Origin: Idiomarina loihiensis
GTDB lineage: Bacteria > Pseudomonadota > Gammaproteobacteria > Enterobacterales > Alteromonadaceae
Reading direction: 5' to 3'
NCBI RefSeq assembly: GCF_024584785.1
Contig: NZ_CP074112.1
Span: forward strand, 2,790,001 to 2,854,000
Length of the DNA: 64,000 bases
In this document: positions 27,716 to 36,559 of the stretch, one piece after another
How positions within the stretch are numbered: the first letter of the stretch is position 1
Layout: each line of letters begins with the position of its first letter
Translations under genes and position numbers: made by a program
The notes under the pieces: model-generated
What the model was told of the DNA's origin: nothing
Database searches by the model: none
Seen by the model: the letters and a program-made list of their open reading frames with translations, nothing else

Positions 27716-29690
27716 CCCGATGAAGTTATCTGTGGTTGAGATTCTTGAGCCAATGCATGAACAGGGTTGGATTCGCTCAATCGACTTAGCGCTGGCCAAG
27801 TACTTAGAGCAGCTGGCCGGCCCTGACGAAGAAATTTTGGTGTTATTCGGCGCATTAGTAAGTCATCAACTGGGGCGAGGTCATCCTTGTTTAGATTTGC
27901 ATGGCTTACTCTATGACCCTGAAACTACCTTAGCGTTGCCACCTGAACACGCCAGTGCGCTGGCTAGAGAGGACTGCATGCGGCCAGCAATGCTGGTGTG
28001 TTTGTACTTTCGAGATTACGGCAGCATTCCGATGCGTAGTAAATTGCTGCAGGTGTTACCAGAAGACCCCGCCGCACCGATCGGGAGTTCGAATAGCCCG
28101 TTAGTGTTAGCGCCGAACGGAAGGCTCTATTTACGTCGCTATTGGAATTATGAGCTAAGCATCAAAAATGATTTGCGACAACGTATGCGGCAGCAGCCGT
28201 CGGTGGATAGCGCTGCCCTCAAGCAGGTGCTGGATGAGTTATTTGGGCCGCTCACTGCAGCGGACGAGTATAGTTGGCAGCGTTTGGCTTGTGCGTTAGC
28301 CATGCGTAGCTGTTTTACGATTGTTACCGGCGGGCCCGGTACCGGTAAAACCTATACGGTAGTACGTCTACTTGCTACCTTACAGCGTTTGCGGGAGCAG
28401 CAACAACCGCTGCGCGTGCGTCTCGCAGCGCCTACCGGCAAAGCAGCCGCAAGAATGAGCGAAGCTATTAGCACCGAGTTAAGTAATCTTAATTGCAGTG
28501 ATGGCTTGAAGGCAGAGATCACTACCGAGGCCGTTACCTTGCATCGTTTGTTAGGCTCGCTCCCGCAGCAGCGTGGCTTCAAACATAATCACAGCCACCC
28601 GTTAGCTGCTGATGTGTTGATCATTGATGAAGCCTCAATGGTTGATATTGAAATGATGGCTGCGGTGGTTGATGCCTTACCCGCACATGCCAGGTTGATT
28701 TTGCTGGGCGATAAAGACCAACTGGCTAGTGTTGAAGCTGGCGCTGTGTTGGGACAGCTTTGTCGAGAGGCTGAGCATGGGCATTATAGCGACGCTACCG
28801 CCAATTGGCTGAATGAAACCTCAGAGCAACCTTTGCCGATGGATAAAATGGATCCGCAAGGAGAGCAATGGCCTTACTTACAACATACGGCAATGTTTCA
28901 TGTGAGCCGTCGTTTTGACCCCAACAAAGGCATTGGCAAATTAGCCAACGAGGTCAATCAGCAACAGGTGGGCTGGTTAAATGATTGGATGTACGGCCAA
29001 GAGCAAGCAACTGCCCAACAGCAGCAGTTAGATAACATTGACCTGTTGGTGGTTGAGACAGCACGCGCTCCTGCGTTTAAAGAGCTGGTACTCGAAGGCT
29101 TGAGCGGCTTGTCAGAGCTGTTACAGCAGCGCCCCGCACCTAGCGCCACCGATGTCGAATTTGATGACTGGGCGCGAATCGTTCTAACCCAGTTAGGGCA
29201 ATTTCAATTGTTAGCAGCTACGCGGGTTGGCGAGTGGGGCCTGCAGGGCTTGAACGAGCAAGTGATTCGCTGGTTGCACGGTGATTTAGAGCATGTGGAT
29301 GGTTGGTTTTACGGCCGCCCAGTGATGATAACGCAAAACGATTACAGCATGAATCTGCGTAACGGTGATATGGGTATCGTGTTGCAGCGGCGACCCGATG
29401 AGCCGCTGCGAGTGGTATTTTGGGGCGCCGACCAAGGAATACGTTGGATTGTGCCTAGTCGTTTGAGTTTTGTTGAAACCGCCTACGCCATGACGATTCA
29501 TAAGTCGCAAGGCTCGGAGTTTGCGCATACCGTGGTGGTGCTGCCAGACCGAGATATGCCGGTGTTAAGTAAAGAACTCCTTTATACTGGAATCACACGC
29601 GGCAAAACTCGAGTGAGTTTGGTTTGCGCTAATCCTTGGGTCATCATACAGGCGGTAAAACGCAAAATTTCCCGCAGTGGAGGGCTATAG
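27705..29690 (+). CDS. recD: Exodeoxyribonuclease V subunit RecD
   Basis: RecD is the 5'-3' SF1B helicase of the RecBCD complex. The 661 residues show an N-terminal RecB-binding region, Walker A in Gly-Gly-Pro-Gly-Thr-Gly-Lys-Thr (about 209-216), Walker B in Ile-Ile-Asp-Glu-Ala-Ser-Met, and the C-terminal UvrD-like motif Ala-Met-Thr-Ile-His-Lys-Ser-Gln-Gly-Ser-Glu. The overlap with recB and the very close arfB start indicate one transcript. Confidence 0.96.
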   Translation: MANSPMKLSVVEILEPMHEQGWIRSIDLALAKYLEQLAGPDEEILVLFGALVSHQLGRGHPCLDLHGLLYDPETTLALPPEHASALAREDCMRPAMLVCLYFRDYGSIPMRSKLLQVLPEDPAAPIGSSNSPLVLAPNGRLYLRRYWNYELSIKNDLRQRMRQQPSVDSAALKQVLDELFGPLTAADEYSWQRLACALAMRSCFTIVTGGPGTGKTYTVVRLLATLQRLREQQQPLRVRLAAPTGKAAARMSEAISTELSNLNCSDGLKAEITTEAVTLHRLLGSLPQQRGFKHNHSHPLAADVLIIDEASMVDIEMMAAVVDALPAHARLILLGDKDQLASVEAGAVLGQLCREAEHGHYSDATANWLNETSEQPLPMDKMDPQGEQWPYLQHTAMFHVSRRFDPNKGIGKLANEVNQQQVGWLNDWMYGQEQATAQQQQLDNIDLLVVETARAPAFKELVLEGLSGLSELLQQRPAPSATDVEFDDWARIVLTQLGQFQLLAATRVGEWGLQGLNEQVIRWLHGDLEHVDGWFYGRPVMITQNDYSMNLRNGDMGIVLQRRPDEPLRVVFWGADQGIRWIVPSRLSFVETAYAMTIHKSQGSEFAHTVVVLPDRDMPVLSKELLYTGITRGKTRVSLVCANPWVIIQAVKRKISRSGGL

Positions 29691-29692
29691 CT

Positions 29693-30112
29693 ATGGCCGC
29701 GATTATGATTTCTCAACGTGTATCGATCCCGGAACAAGAGCTTGAATGGCAGTTTGTACGCTCAAGTGGAGCAGGCGGGCAACATGTCAATAAAGTTTCC
29801 ACGGCAGCCCAACTGATTTTTGATATTCAGGCCTCGTCGTTACCTGATTTTTATAAACAGCGGCTATTGGCGAAAAGCGACCACCGTATTACTCAAAGTG
29901 GCAAAATCATCATCAAGTGCCAAGCGTCACGCAGTCAGCAAGCGAATCGTGAAGAGGCCTTGCAGCAATTTATTGACCTGGTTGCGAGCGTCAATGTGAT
30001 CCGCAAAAAGCGGATTGCCACTAAGCCAACCAAGGCCAGTCAACAGCGCCGTGTAGCCAAAAAGAAGCAGCGCGGTGATATTAAAAGTTTACGCAGAAAG
30101 CCGGCGGACTAA
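29693..30112 (+). CDS. arfB: Alternative ribosome-rescue factor / peptidyl-tRNA hydrolase ArfB
   Basis: ArfB (YaeJ) enters stalled ribosomes that lack a stop codon and hydrolyses the peptidyl-tRNA. The 139-residue protein has the class-I release factor motif Gly-Ala-Gly-Gly-Gln-His-Val-Asn-Lys and a long basic C-terminal tail (about 105-139), which in the E. coli protein occupies the empty mRNA channel. It starts two bases after the recD stop. Met at 29705 is an alternative start. The open frame reaches into recD, but that part is not conserved. Confidence 0.93.
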   Translation: MAAIMISQRVSIPEQELEWQFVRSSGAGGQHVNKVSTAAQLIFDIQASSLPDFYKQRLLAKSDHRITQSGKIIIKCQASRSQQANREEALQQFIDLVASVNVIRKKRIATKPTKASQQRRVAKKKQRGDIKSLRRKPAD

Positions 30113-30241
30113 ACACTATGTGACCTTTTTGTGATTGCGTGATGGTTAGGTTTCGGGTAATACTGAAGTACAATAATTAAACAAGCGTTTGATTAATAAT
30201 CAACGCGCCATAACAACAACCACAGAACAAAAGGTACACCT

Positions 30242-32731
30242 ATGTACACTCCTAAATTCAAACGGTCGCTGCTGGCGACCCTAGTCCTCAGTAGCTCTTT
30301 AGCTCTTGCGGCATGCGGTGATAGCGAACCGGATACGCAGCCTGAACCAGAAACACCACCCCCAGCACCCAGCGGCTTAGTGGCATTCGCGCCGAATGGC
30401 CAGCTCGATGCTAAAATTCAATGGACTGATTACGGCGTACCTTATGTAAGCGCTGACAATATGGAAAGCTTAGGCTATGGCGTAGGTTATGCTTTCGCTC
30501 AAGATAATATCTGTATATTAGCCGACCAAGTGGTGAAATTTAATTCTCAACGTGGCTATTACCACGGCCCTGATGCGGTGCCAGGTTCAGGTGATTCAGA
30601 AAATATTCTGACAGATTTTGGCTTTTTAACGTTGGGGATTCGCGAAAATGCAGAAGTAGGCTTTGAGCAAATTAGCGAAGAAACCCAAGCACTGATCACC
30701 GGTTATGCCGCCGGCTACAACCGCTATTTAGCTGATACTGGGGTAGCTAATATCGACCCCGCGTGCGCAAATGCGCCATGGGTGCAGCCGATCACGCCGA
30801 TTGATTTAATGACCTATGCGCAGGGTGTGGCTTTATTACCGGGCGCCGCTAATTTCACCGGGCCGTTATTTTTAGCCGTACCTAGTAATCAAAGTATTGT
30901 CACTGATGCTGCCACAGGCCAGCCGGTGCCATTGAAGTTTGAGCCGCAGTCGGTAGGCATTCCGGATACTAACCCGACTGAAGCGGGCTCCAACGGTTGG
31001 GCTATCGGTAAAGATCTTAGTGCCTCGGGCCAAGGGATGCTGATTGCTAATCCACATTTTCCACACTCAGGGAACCAACGTTTTTGGCAGTTTGGTATTG
31101 AGGTTCCGGGCCACTTAAAAGTGGTTGGTGGTTCGCTCTCGGGGATGCCAGGTATTATCAACATCGGCTTTAACGAGGATGTAGCTTGGACCCATACGTT
31201 TTCTACAGCATCACGCTTTACCATCCATCGCTTAACCCTGGATACCAATGACAGCACAGGCACTACCTATCTGTTAGACGGTGAACCGGTGAAAATGACC
31301 ACCAAAACTCACCAAATTCGCGTTGCTAATGGCCCTGATAGCTACATGACGCTTAGAAAAACCAGTTATTACAGCGAATTTGGCCCCCTAATTATTGTTC
31401 CTAATGCCTTGCCATGGGGGAATGATGCGACCGGTCAAGTAGCAGCCTATGCCTTGCATGATGCAAACCTTCCTAACTATGAACTGTTTGACCATTGGTT
31501 TGGGATGAACCGAGCTAGCAGTATTGCTGAATATAAACAAACCTTTGCTGACTTTACCGGAACGATATTTAACAATGCGATGGCGACGGATAAAGACGGT
31601 AATGTGTTTTTCAGCGACGGCTCTTCGGTACCTAATATTGCACCAGAAGCTCTAGCTGTTTGGTCACAGCATCCGTTGTATCAGGCTTTAACCCAGCAAT
31701 CGGGCTTATTTATCTTCCCCGGTGATGATAGTGCCTTTATGCCACAGGGTACCGTGCCTTTTGCGCAAGCACCGCAATTGGAGCGTACCGATTTTGTCCA
31801 AAACTCAAACGATAGTTTTTGGTTAACCAATCCAGAGGCACCGATTTCTGGGGTATCGCCATTGTGGGGTCCGGTCGGTAATCAGCAGTCGTTACGCTCG
31901 CGCTTAGGGCAAAAAATGCTAGCTGAGGGTGGTTCGGCAAATGGATTGTTTACCCGTGCGGACCTAGTGGATCGCTTGATTGGTAACCGCAACTATTTAG
32001 GTGAAGCCATTTTGACCGATCTACTGGCTTTATGTGACGCACAAACAACGGATGTGATAGCTCCGGCTTGTGGTGCTTTAGCGCAGTGGGACGGCTTAAT
32101 GAATGTGGACAGCGTGGGTGCCATGGTGTTCCGTGAATTTGCTTTTGAGTTTAATCGTAACCCGCAATGGCAGGTTCCTTATAACCCAGAGCTACCGCTT
32201 ACGACGCCTCATACCTTAGCTGCTAACGAGGTTGTGGTGCAGCAATTAGCCGCTGCACAGCAACGTATTATTGGCGCTGGATTAGACATTAATGCGCCCT
32301 TGGGCAGTGTGCAGTTTGTTGAGAAAAGTCTAGCTGATGGCAGCGCTTCTGGCCTGAAGCTGCCATGGGGCGGAGCTCACAATATTGAAGGTGGCTTTAA
32401 CGTATTCCGCAGCAATATGGGTAACGATGGTACGGTATTGCCGCGTCATCGCTATCCGTTATTGCCAGGATCTGACTTGAGTGCTGCCGCTGGCGGTTAC
32501 CATATTACTTATGGTTCAAGCTGGATGTTCGCTTTAGAGTTTACTGATGATGGCCCGATTGCAGAGGGTTTGTTATCTTACTCGCAAAGTTCAAACAGTG
32601 AATCAGACCACTTTATTGATCAGACCTTGCTTTACTCGAGCGAGCCACAACTACGTCCGCTGTATTTCCATCAAGCGGATATCGACGCCCATACTGAGGT
32701 TGAATTACAGCTTACTGGCAGCAGCCAGTAA
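30242..32731 (+). CDS. Penicillin acylase family lipoprotein (possible acyl-homoserine lactone acylase)
   Basis: An Ntn-hydrolase precursor of 829 residues. A lipobox (Ala-Leu-Ala-Ala-Cys, Cys at about 25) followed by a Pro/Glu-rich linker suggests anchoring to a membrane. The family's self-cleavage site is visible as Glu-Ala-Gly-Ser250-Asn-Gly-Trp. Ser250 would become the N-terminal nucleophile of the beta chain after removal of a linker. Relatives cleave penicillins, aculeacin or acyl-homoserine lactones, and exported members in marine bacteria are often AHL-acylase-like. Exact substrate is not determinable. It is convergent with the MaoC-like gene, 14 bases apart. Confidence 0.87.
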   Translation: MYTPKFKRSLLATLVLSSSLALAACGDSEPDTQPEPETPPPAPSGLVAFAPNGQLDAKIQWTDYGVPYVSADNMESLGYGVGYAFAQDNICILADQVVKFNSQRGYYHGPDAVPGSGDSENILTDFGFLTLGIRENAEVGFEQISEETQALITGYAAGYNRYLADTGVANIDPACANAPWVQPITPIDLMTYAQGVALLPGAANFTGPLFLAVPSNQSIVTDAATGQPVPLKFEPQSVGIPDTNPTEAGSNGWAIGKDLSASGQGMLIANPHFPHSGNQRFWQFGIEVPGHLKVVGGSLSGMPGIINIGFNEDVAWTHTFSTASRFTIHRLTLDTNDSTGTTYLLDGEPVKMTTKTHQIRVANGPDSYMTLRKTSYYSEFGPLIIVPNALPWGNDATGQVAAYALHDANLPNYELFDHWFGMNRASSIAEYKQTFADFTGTIFNNAMATDKDGNVFFSDGSSVPNIAPEALAVWSQHPLYQALTQQSGLFIFPGDDSAFMPQGTVPFAQAPQLERTDFVQNSNDSFWLTNPEAPISGVSPLWGPVGNQQSLRSRLGQKMLAEGGSANGLFTRADLVDRLIGNRNYLGEAILTDLLALCDAQTTDVIAPACGALAQWDGLMNVDSVGAMVFREFAFEFNRNPQWQVPYNPELPLTTPHTLAANEVVVQQLAAAQQRIIGAGLDINAPLGSVQFVEKSLADGSASGLKLPWGGAHNIEGGFNVFRSNMGNDGTVLPRHRYPLLPGSDLSAAAGGYHITYGSSWMFALEFTDDGPIAEGLLSYSQSSNSESDHFIDQTLLYSSEPQLRPLYFHQADIDAHTEVELQLTGSSQ

Positions 32732-32745
32732 GCCGTTAGCCAGGG

Positions 32746-33636
32746 TTAGTCGGCAAGAAACTGAAAGCCACCTTCAAGTCGTTGAAGGTGGTCTTCAGCT
32801 CCACAAATCTGATAACGACCACTCTGCTGTTGCTCATCTAACTGTTGCCACAAACGAATACGAGCTGGCAGGGGGATCGGACGCTTGAACGACACATCAA
32901 TGGCACGCACGGCTTTACCAGCGGCACGTTCAATTTCTGCTTGAGCTCGAGCTGCCATATACATCCCATGAATAATAGGTTGTTCAAAGCCAAACCAGCG
33001 CGAGACTAACGGATGTAGATGAATCGGGTTAAAGTCACCTGATAAGCGCGCGTATTGGCGCCCACTCGCTTCATTTAATTGCCATTCCGACAAAGCTTGC
33101 CAGGGTTCACTGGGCCCTTCGGCAACTTTCTTGTCGCGAGACGGAGCTTTTGCTGATGATTTCGGCATCACTTGATATTCGCTGGTACAGGTGACGACCA
33201 ATTGTTCGTCTTGCCAGAACTCAACGGTAAATAGCGGGCGCAAACGGCGCGGCGACACTTTGGGTCCACGCGCAGGAATAGCAATGCTTGCTTTGATAAT
33301 AAAGTCGGTATTTGTTGCCACCGCTTGATGTTGTTCTAGAGCGTTACTCACGTGCACTAGCCCAGGTGCTGGCCAAGGGAACTGTTCACCAAGCATTTGC
33401 GCTAAGTGTACGCGCTGTGCCAAACAGTACATTAAGGTTAACGGCACCTCATTACTGAATCCGGCAAAGGCTTCGTGATAGCGCTGTAAGCGCTCATTAG
33501 TAAAACCTGGAGCTTGAAACACATCACTTATTTGAAAAGCATCTGCGGCTACATCGTCTTTTCGCGCCACGGTAAATAGTGAACGAAAAAACATGCCTGG
33601 CAAATTTGGCAGTGTGGTTGGGTGTTCCATATGCAT
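32746..33636 (-). CDS. MaoC-like double hotdog dehydratase
   Basis: A 296-residue protein with two hotdog folds. The C-terminal half has the hydratase-2 motif Tyr-Ala-Arg-Leu-Ser-Gly-Asp-Phe-Asn-Pro-Ile-His, with catalytic Asp and His. The N-terminal half (about 30-150) looks like a degenerate hotdog without it. Such proteins hydrate or dehydrate acyl thioesters (acyl-CoA or acyl-ACP) in fatty acid metabolism. A basic linker of about 20 residues joins the halves. It stands alone, so the pathway is unclear. Confidence 0.85.
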   Translation of the reverse strand: MHMEHPTTLPNLPGMFFRSLFTVARKDDVAADAFQISDVFQAPGFTNERLQRYHEAFAGFSNEVPLTLMYCLAQRVHLAQMLGEQFPWPAPGLVHVSNALEQHQAVATNTDFIIKASIAIPARGPKVSPRRLRPLFTVEFWQDEQLVVTCTSEYQVMPKSSAKAPSRDKKVAEGPSEPWQALSEWQLNEASGRQYARLSGDFNPIHLHPLVSRWFGFEQPIIHGMYMAARAQAEIERAAGKAVRAIDVSFKRPIPLPARIRLWQQLDEQQQSGRYQICGAEDHLQRLEGGFQFLAD

Positions 33637-33835
33637 AACGCCAAGTCCTTAAACAAAGTCAGGGTGTATTTATACCATAAATTTGCTGGAATCAGGTTAT
33701 ACCTCTAGTAAATTCAAGCCGAAATCTAAAAATACTTATCAGAATGGAGTGTAAAAGTTTGACTAATGACCTATCTTGAATCATATTTTAGTTAATTGCG
33801 AAATACAAAAGCAAGAAAGCAGCAGGAGATTCGAG

Positions 33836-35016
33836 ATGGCTAATGTGATCGTGATAGGTGCTGGTTTAGGTGGGGTGTCCGTTGCTTTTGAGTTACGCGA
33901 ACGCGCGATGACGTGGTGATGCCAATTGCTAAGTACCTGACCAAGCGGGGGGTGGCCTTTTCTCCTGCTGGCGTAGCTGCTATCGATGCTGCGAATAATC
34001 AGTTAACTTTGGGTGATGGTAGCCATCGAGCTTTTGATTATTTAGTGATTTGTAGTGGTCCGCGGCTGGCATTTGAAGCTGTGGAAGGCAGTGGTCCAGA
34101 GGGCTTTAGTCAGTCTATTTGTACGGTGGATCATGCAGTGAAAGCGCATGAAGATGTTAAGCGTCTTTATTCAAATCCAGGCCCAGTGGTGATCGGAGCT
34201 CTGCCTGGAGCCAGTTGTTTCGGCCCTGCGTACGAGTATGTGTTGTCGTTGGAATACGAATTGCGTAAACGCAAAATCCGTGATCAAGTGCCAATTACCT
34301 TTGTGACGCCAGAGCCTTACATTGGGCATATGGGCTTAGGCGGTGTCGGTGACTCAAAAGGACTGATGGAGCATAAGTTCCGCGAGCATGGCATTCGCTG
34401 GATTTGCAACGCCAAGATCACCAAGCTCACTGACGGTGTAGTACATTTTGATGAACTCGATACCAAAGCTGAGGTAGTAGCAAGCCAGCAGCTTGAGTTT
34501 GCTCATTCGATGTTTTTACCCTCATTCAGAGGTTCAGAGGCCATTGCGGCAGTGCCAGACCTATGCAACCCCAAAGGCTTTGTGATCACTGACAAATATC
34601 AACGTTCTCCTACGTATAACAATATTTTTGCAGCCGGTGTCTGTGTTGCCTTGGCCCCTATTGAAACCACACCAGTGCCGGTTGGGGCACCTAAAACTGG
34701 CCTCATGATTGAATCAATGACGACCGCTATTGTGCATAATATTTGTGCGCTAGTAGAGGGTAAGCAGGTGGACTCAATTCCTACGCTGAGTGCTTTGTGC
34801 TTGGCAGATATGGGGAATACCGGTGCGGCATTTTTGGCAGTACCGCAAAATCCACCACGTAATCGTAATTGGACGGGCTCAGGTAAATGGGTTCATTTAG
34901 CCAAAATAGCCTTTGAGAAATACTTTATGTTTAAAGTTAAACGAGGTACTAGTGAGCCGGTATATGAGCGAATTGCACTTAAGTTTATGGGTGTAGAGCG
35001 GTTAAAAGATAAATAA
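33836..35016 (+). pseudogene. Disrupted sulfide:quinone oxidoreductase-like FAD/NAD(P) oxidoreductase
   Basis: A gene broken near its 5' end. A good start (AGGAG, then ATG at 33836) encodes Met-Ala-Asn-Val-Ile-Val-Ile-Gly-Ala-Gly-Leu-Gly-Gly, the FAD-binding fold. After about 24 residues the frame meets a TGA (33917-33919). The rest continues in another frame from about 33907 to 35016 (Asp-Asp-Val-Val-Met-Pro-Ile-Ala-Lys onward, about 369 residues) and resembles sulfide:quinone oxidoreductases throughout. Compared with the family, roughly 35-40 residues are missing at the junction. A shortened protein could start at GTG 33913 but would lack the FAD-binding N-terminus and is probably inactive. 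Confidence 0.82.
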
Positions 35017-35018
35017 AC

Positions 35019-35042
35019 AATGGCCGCTTAATAGCGGCCATT
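35019..35042. terminator. Hairpin between SQR pseudogene and small exported protein gene
   Basis: AATGGCCGCT (35019-35028) and AGCGGCCATT (35033-35042) form a perfect 10-bp stem with a four-base loop. A T-rich tract follows at 35048-35055 on the plus strand. The stem includes the last codons and the stop of the minus-strand gene. Confidence 0.55.
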
Positions 35043-35312
35043 ATCGTCTTTTTTCTTACCGTTATCGTCTTTCTTTTTCTCTTTATCTTTGAGCAGCGCT
35101 TCACGCTCGGTGGTGCGTTGCTCTTTTAGAGCTTCTTTTTCGGCTTTCATTTTTTCACGTAGGGCTTCGCGTTTGGCTTTAAGTTCTTCGCGTGCCTGTT
35201 CTGCCGTTTGTTTGCTTTGTTCCTTGGCTTGTTCGCTACTTTGTCCATGAGCTGGTTGAGCCAACAGAGCTAAGCTAGCCGCAGCTAAGATCATCATCAG
35301 AATATGTCGCAT
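35028..35312 (-). CDS. Small exported Lys/Glu-rich coiled-coil protein
   Basis: A 94-residue protein with a Sec signal peptide (about 1-23, Ala-His-Gly-Gln cut region). A highly charged helix rich in Lys, Glu, Arg, Gln and Ala (about 25-78) is probably coiled coil. The tail contains two copies of Lys-Lys-Lys-Asp-Asp-Asn-Gly. No enzyme motif is present and I do not recognise a family. A GGAGAAT SD lies before the ATG. The tail repeat could be a recent slippage product. Confidence 0.65.
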   Translation of the reverse strand: MRHILMMILAAASLALLAQPAHGQSSEQAKEQSKQTAEQAREELKAKREALREKMKAEKEALKEQRTTEREALLKDKEKKKDDNGKKKDDNGRY

Positions 35313-35527
35313 AAGTATTCTCCGCTAAGTTGAGGTCAATGCCATAACAACCAGAAAGGCATTCTAGCACATAAGTTAAGCGGATTAAGCTTGACTATAC
35401 AATGTAGCATAGTTACTTTTTGCTTTATCTTTACAGGATGGATTGCATGCGTCATGGTGTGACGCATATTGGCGGTAAGCTACAAAAGTAAAAGAAACAA
35501 TAAGTAGTTGAGACAAGGAGTATGTCT

Positions 35528-36046
35528 GTGCAGAGAGTGATGCGATATTTGATGTTGTTGCGGCATATTCCGCGGCAGCCTCAAAAGATAGATGTGAGTT
35601 CGCTATGTGATAAGCTCGTCACGCATGGGATTGATGTCAGCGTTCGTACCGTGCAACGCAATTTAGTTGAGTTGTCAGAAGTTTTCCCGCTAGTTGCAGA
35701 TGAACGCTCACGACCGTATGGATGGAGTATTGTGCAAGATGCGCCTTTATTGCCGCTGTTGTCTATTCCGTCTGATGGTAAAAGCAATTTTGCGGTGCAG
35801 ACCGTCAAACTAAAATGTCAGCCATGTTTACGACATTTTCTGAAATCGCAGCCGTTGTTGCCGAATCAGAAAATCGAAGAAAATGGTGAGTCAATTTTGT
35901 TAACGGCGCAGTTGCCTCTTTCAAAAGAGTTAATCAGTTGGGTCTTAAGTTGTGGTCCCTATGCAGAGGTACTGGAGCCTAAACAACTGCGTGTTGAGAT
36001 AGCCAAGCAGCTGCGAAAAATGGTTGAGATCTATCCGCACTCCTAG
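35528..36046 (+). CDS. Short WYL-type transcriptional regulator
   Basis: About 172 residues with an N-terminal winged helix-turn-helix (about 1-65; Val-Arg-Thr-Val-Gln-Arg-Asn-Leu is the recognition helix) and a C-terminal segment (about 90-170) like the WCX extension of WYL proteins. The central WYL ligand domain of the usual roughly 300-residue proteins appears absent. The start is decided by the SD: AGGAG ends at 35520, only one base before the ATG at 35522, but seven before the GTG at 35528, so GTG is preferred. Ogt is convergent with it. Confidence 0.72.
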   Translation: MQRVMRYLMLLRHIPRQPQKIDVSSLCDKLVTHGIDVSVRTVQRNLVELSEVFPLVADERSRPYGWSIVQDAPLLPLLSIPSDGKSNFAVQTVKLKCQPCLRHFLKSQPLLPNQKIEENGESILLTAQLPLSKELISWVLSCGPYAEVLEPKQLRVEIAKQLRKMVEIYPHS

Positions 36047-36052
36047 CGCGCA

Positions 36053-36541
36053 TTACCAACTTCCTTCCAAACGTAATAAAGCTTCTTTTTTATCTAGGCC
36101 GCCAGCGTAACCCGTAAGGGTTCCGTTGGCACCGATCACCCGATGACATGGAATTACTATCGCAATGGGGTTACGGCTATTCGCCATGCCGACAGCTCGT
36201 ACCGCTTTGGGCTTGGCGATACTGTTTGCGATGGTTTGATAGCTGACGGTAGTGCCAGAGGGAATGGTACACAGAGCTTGCCACACTTGTTGCTGAAACG
36301 CAGTGCCAGCCGCAGCTAACGGTAGGTCAAACTGGGTTAATTGTCCGGCAAAATAGGCCTCTAGTTGCTTTGCCGCTTGTTCGGTGAGGGCACTGGGTGC
36401 GGCTAAAGCATCGGGTTCAGCAACAAAATCAATAGCGGTTATGGCTTCACCAACACCCTTGATGTTGCGCTCATTCAAGTCTCTACGGCTGGTAATGATA
36501 AGCGGCCCCAATGGACTCACGATGGCTTGCTGAAAAATCAT
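36053..36541 (-). CDS. ogt: Methylated-DNA--[protein]-cysteine S-methyltransferase
   Basis: A suicide enzyme that removes O6-alkyl groups from guanine by transferring them to its own cysteine. The 162 residues include the active-site Ile-Pro-Cys-His-Arg-Val-Ile-Gly and the arginine-finger helix region Ala-Val-Arg-Ala-Val-Gly-Met-Ala-Asn-Ser. The small N-terminal domain and the absence of an AraC-type domain make it Ogt-like rather than Ada. It is 18 bases downstream of the unknown outer-membrane-like gene on the same strand. Confidence 0.93.
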   Translation of the reverse strand: MIFQQAIVSPLGPLIITSRRDLNERNIKGVGEAITAIDFVAEPDALAAPSALTEQAAKQLEAYFAGQLTQFDLPLAAAGTAFQQQVWQALCTIPSGTTVSYQTIANSIAKPKAVRAVGMANSRNPIAIVIPCHRVIGANGTLTGYAGGLDKKEALLRLEGSW

Positions 36542-36559
36542 TAAAAACCTCGTCGTGTT

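Noticed and set aside
20592-30112. RecBCD region as part of a phage-defence island
   Set aside because: The genes are standard recC-recB-recD with arfB; no restriction, CRISPR or toxin genes flank them.
32547-32888. 113-codon open frame over the acylase 3' end and the MaoC-like 3' end
   Set aside because: It lies out of frame in one gene and antisense in another, with low-complexity composition.
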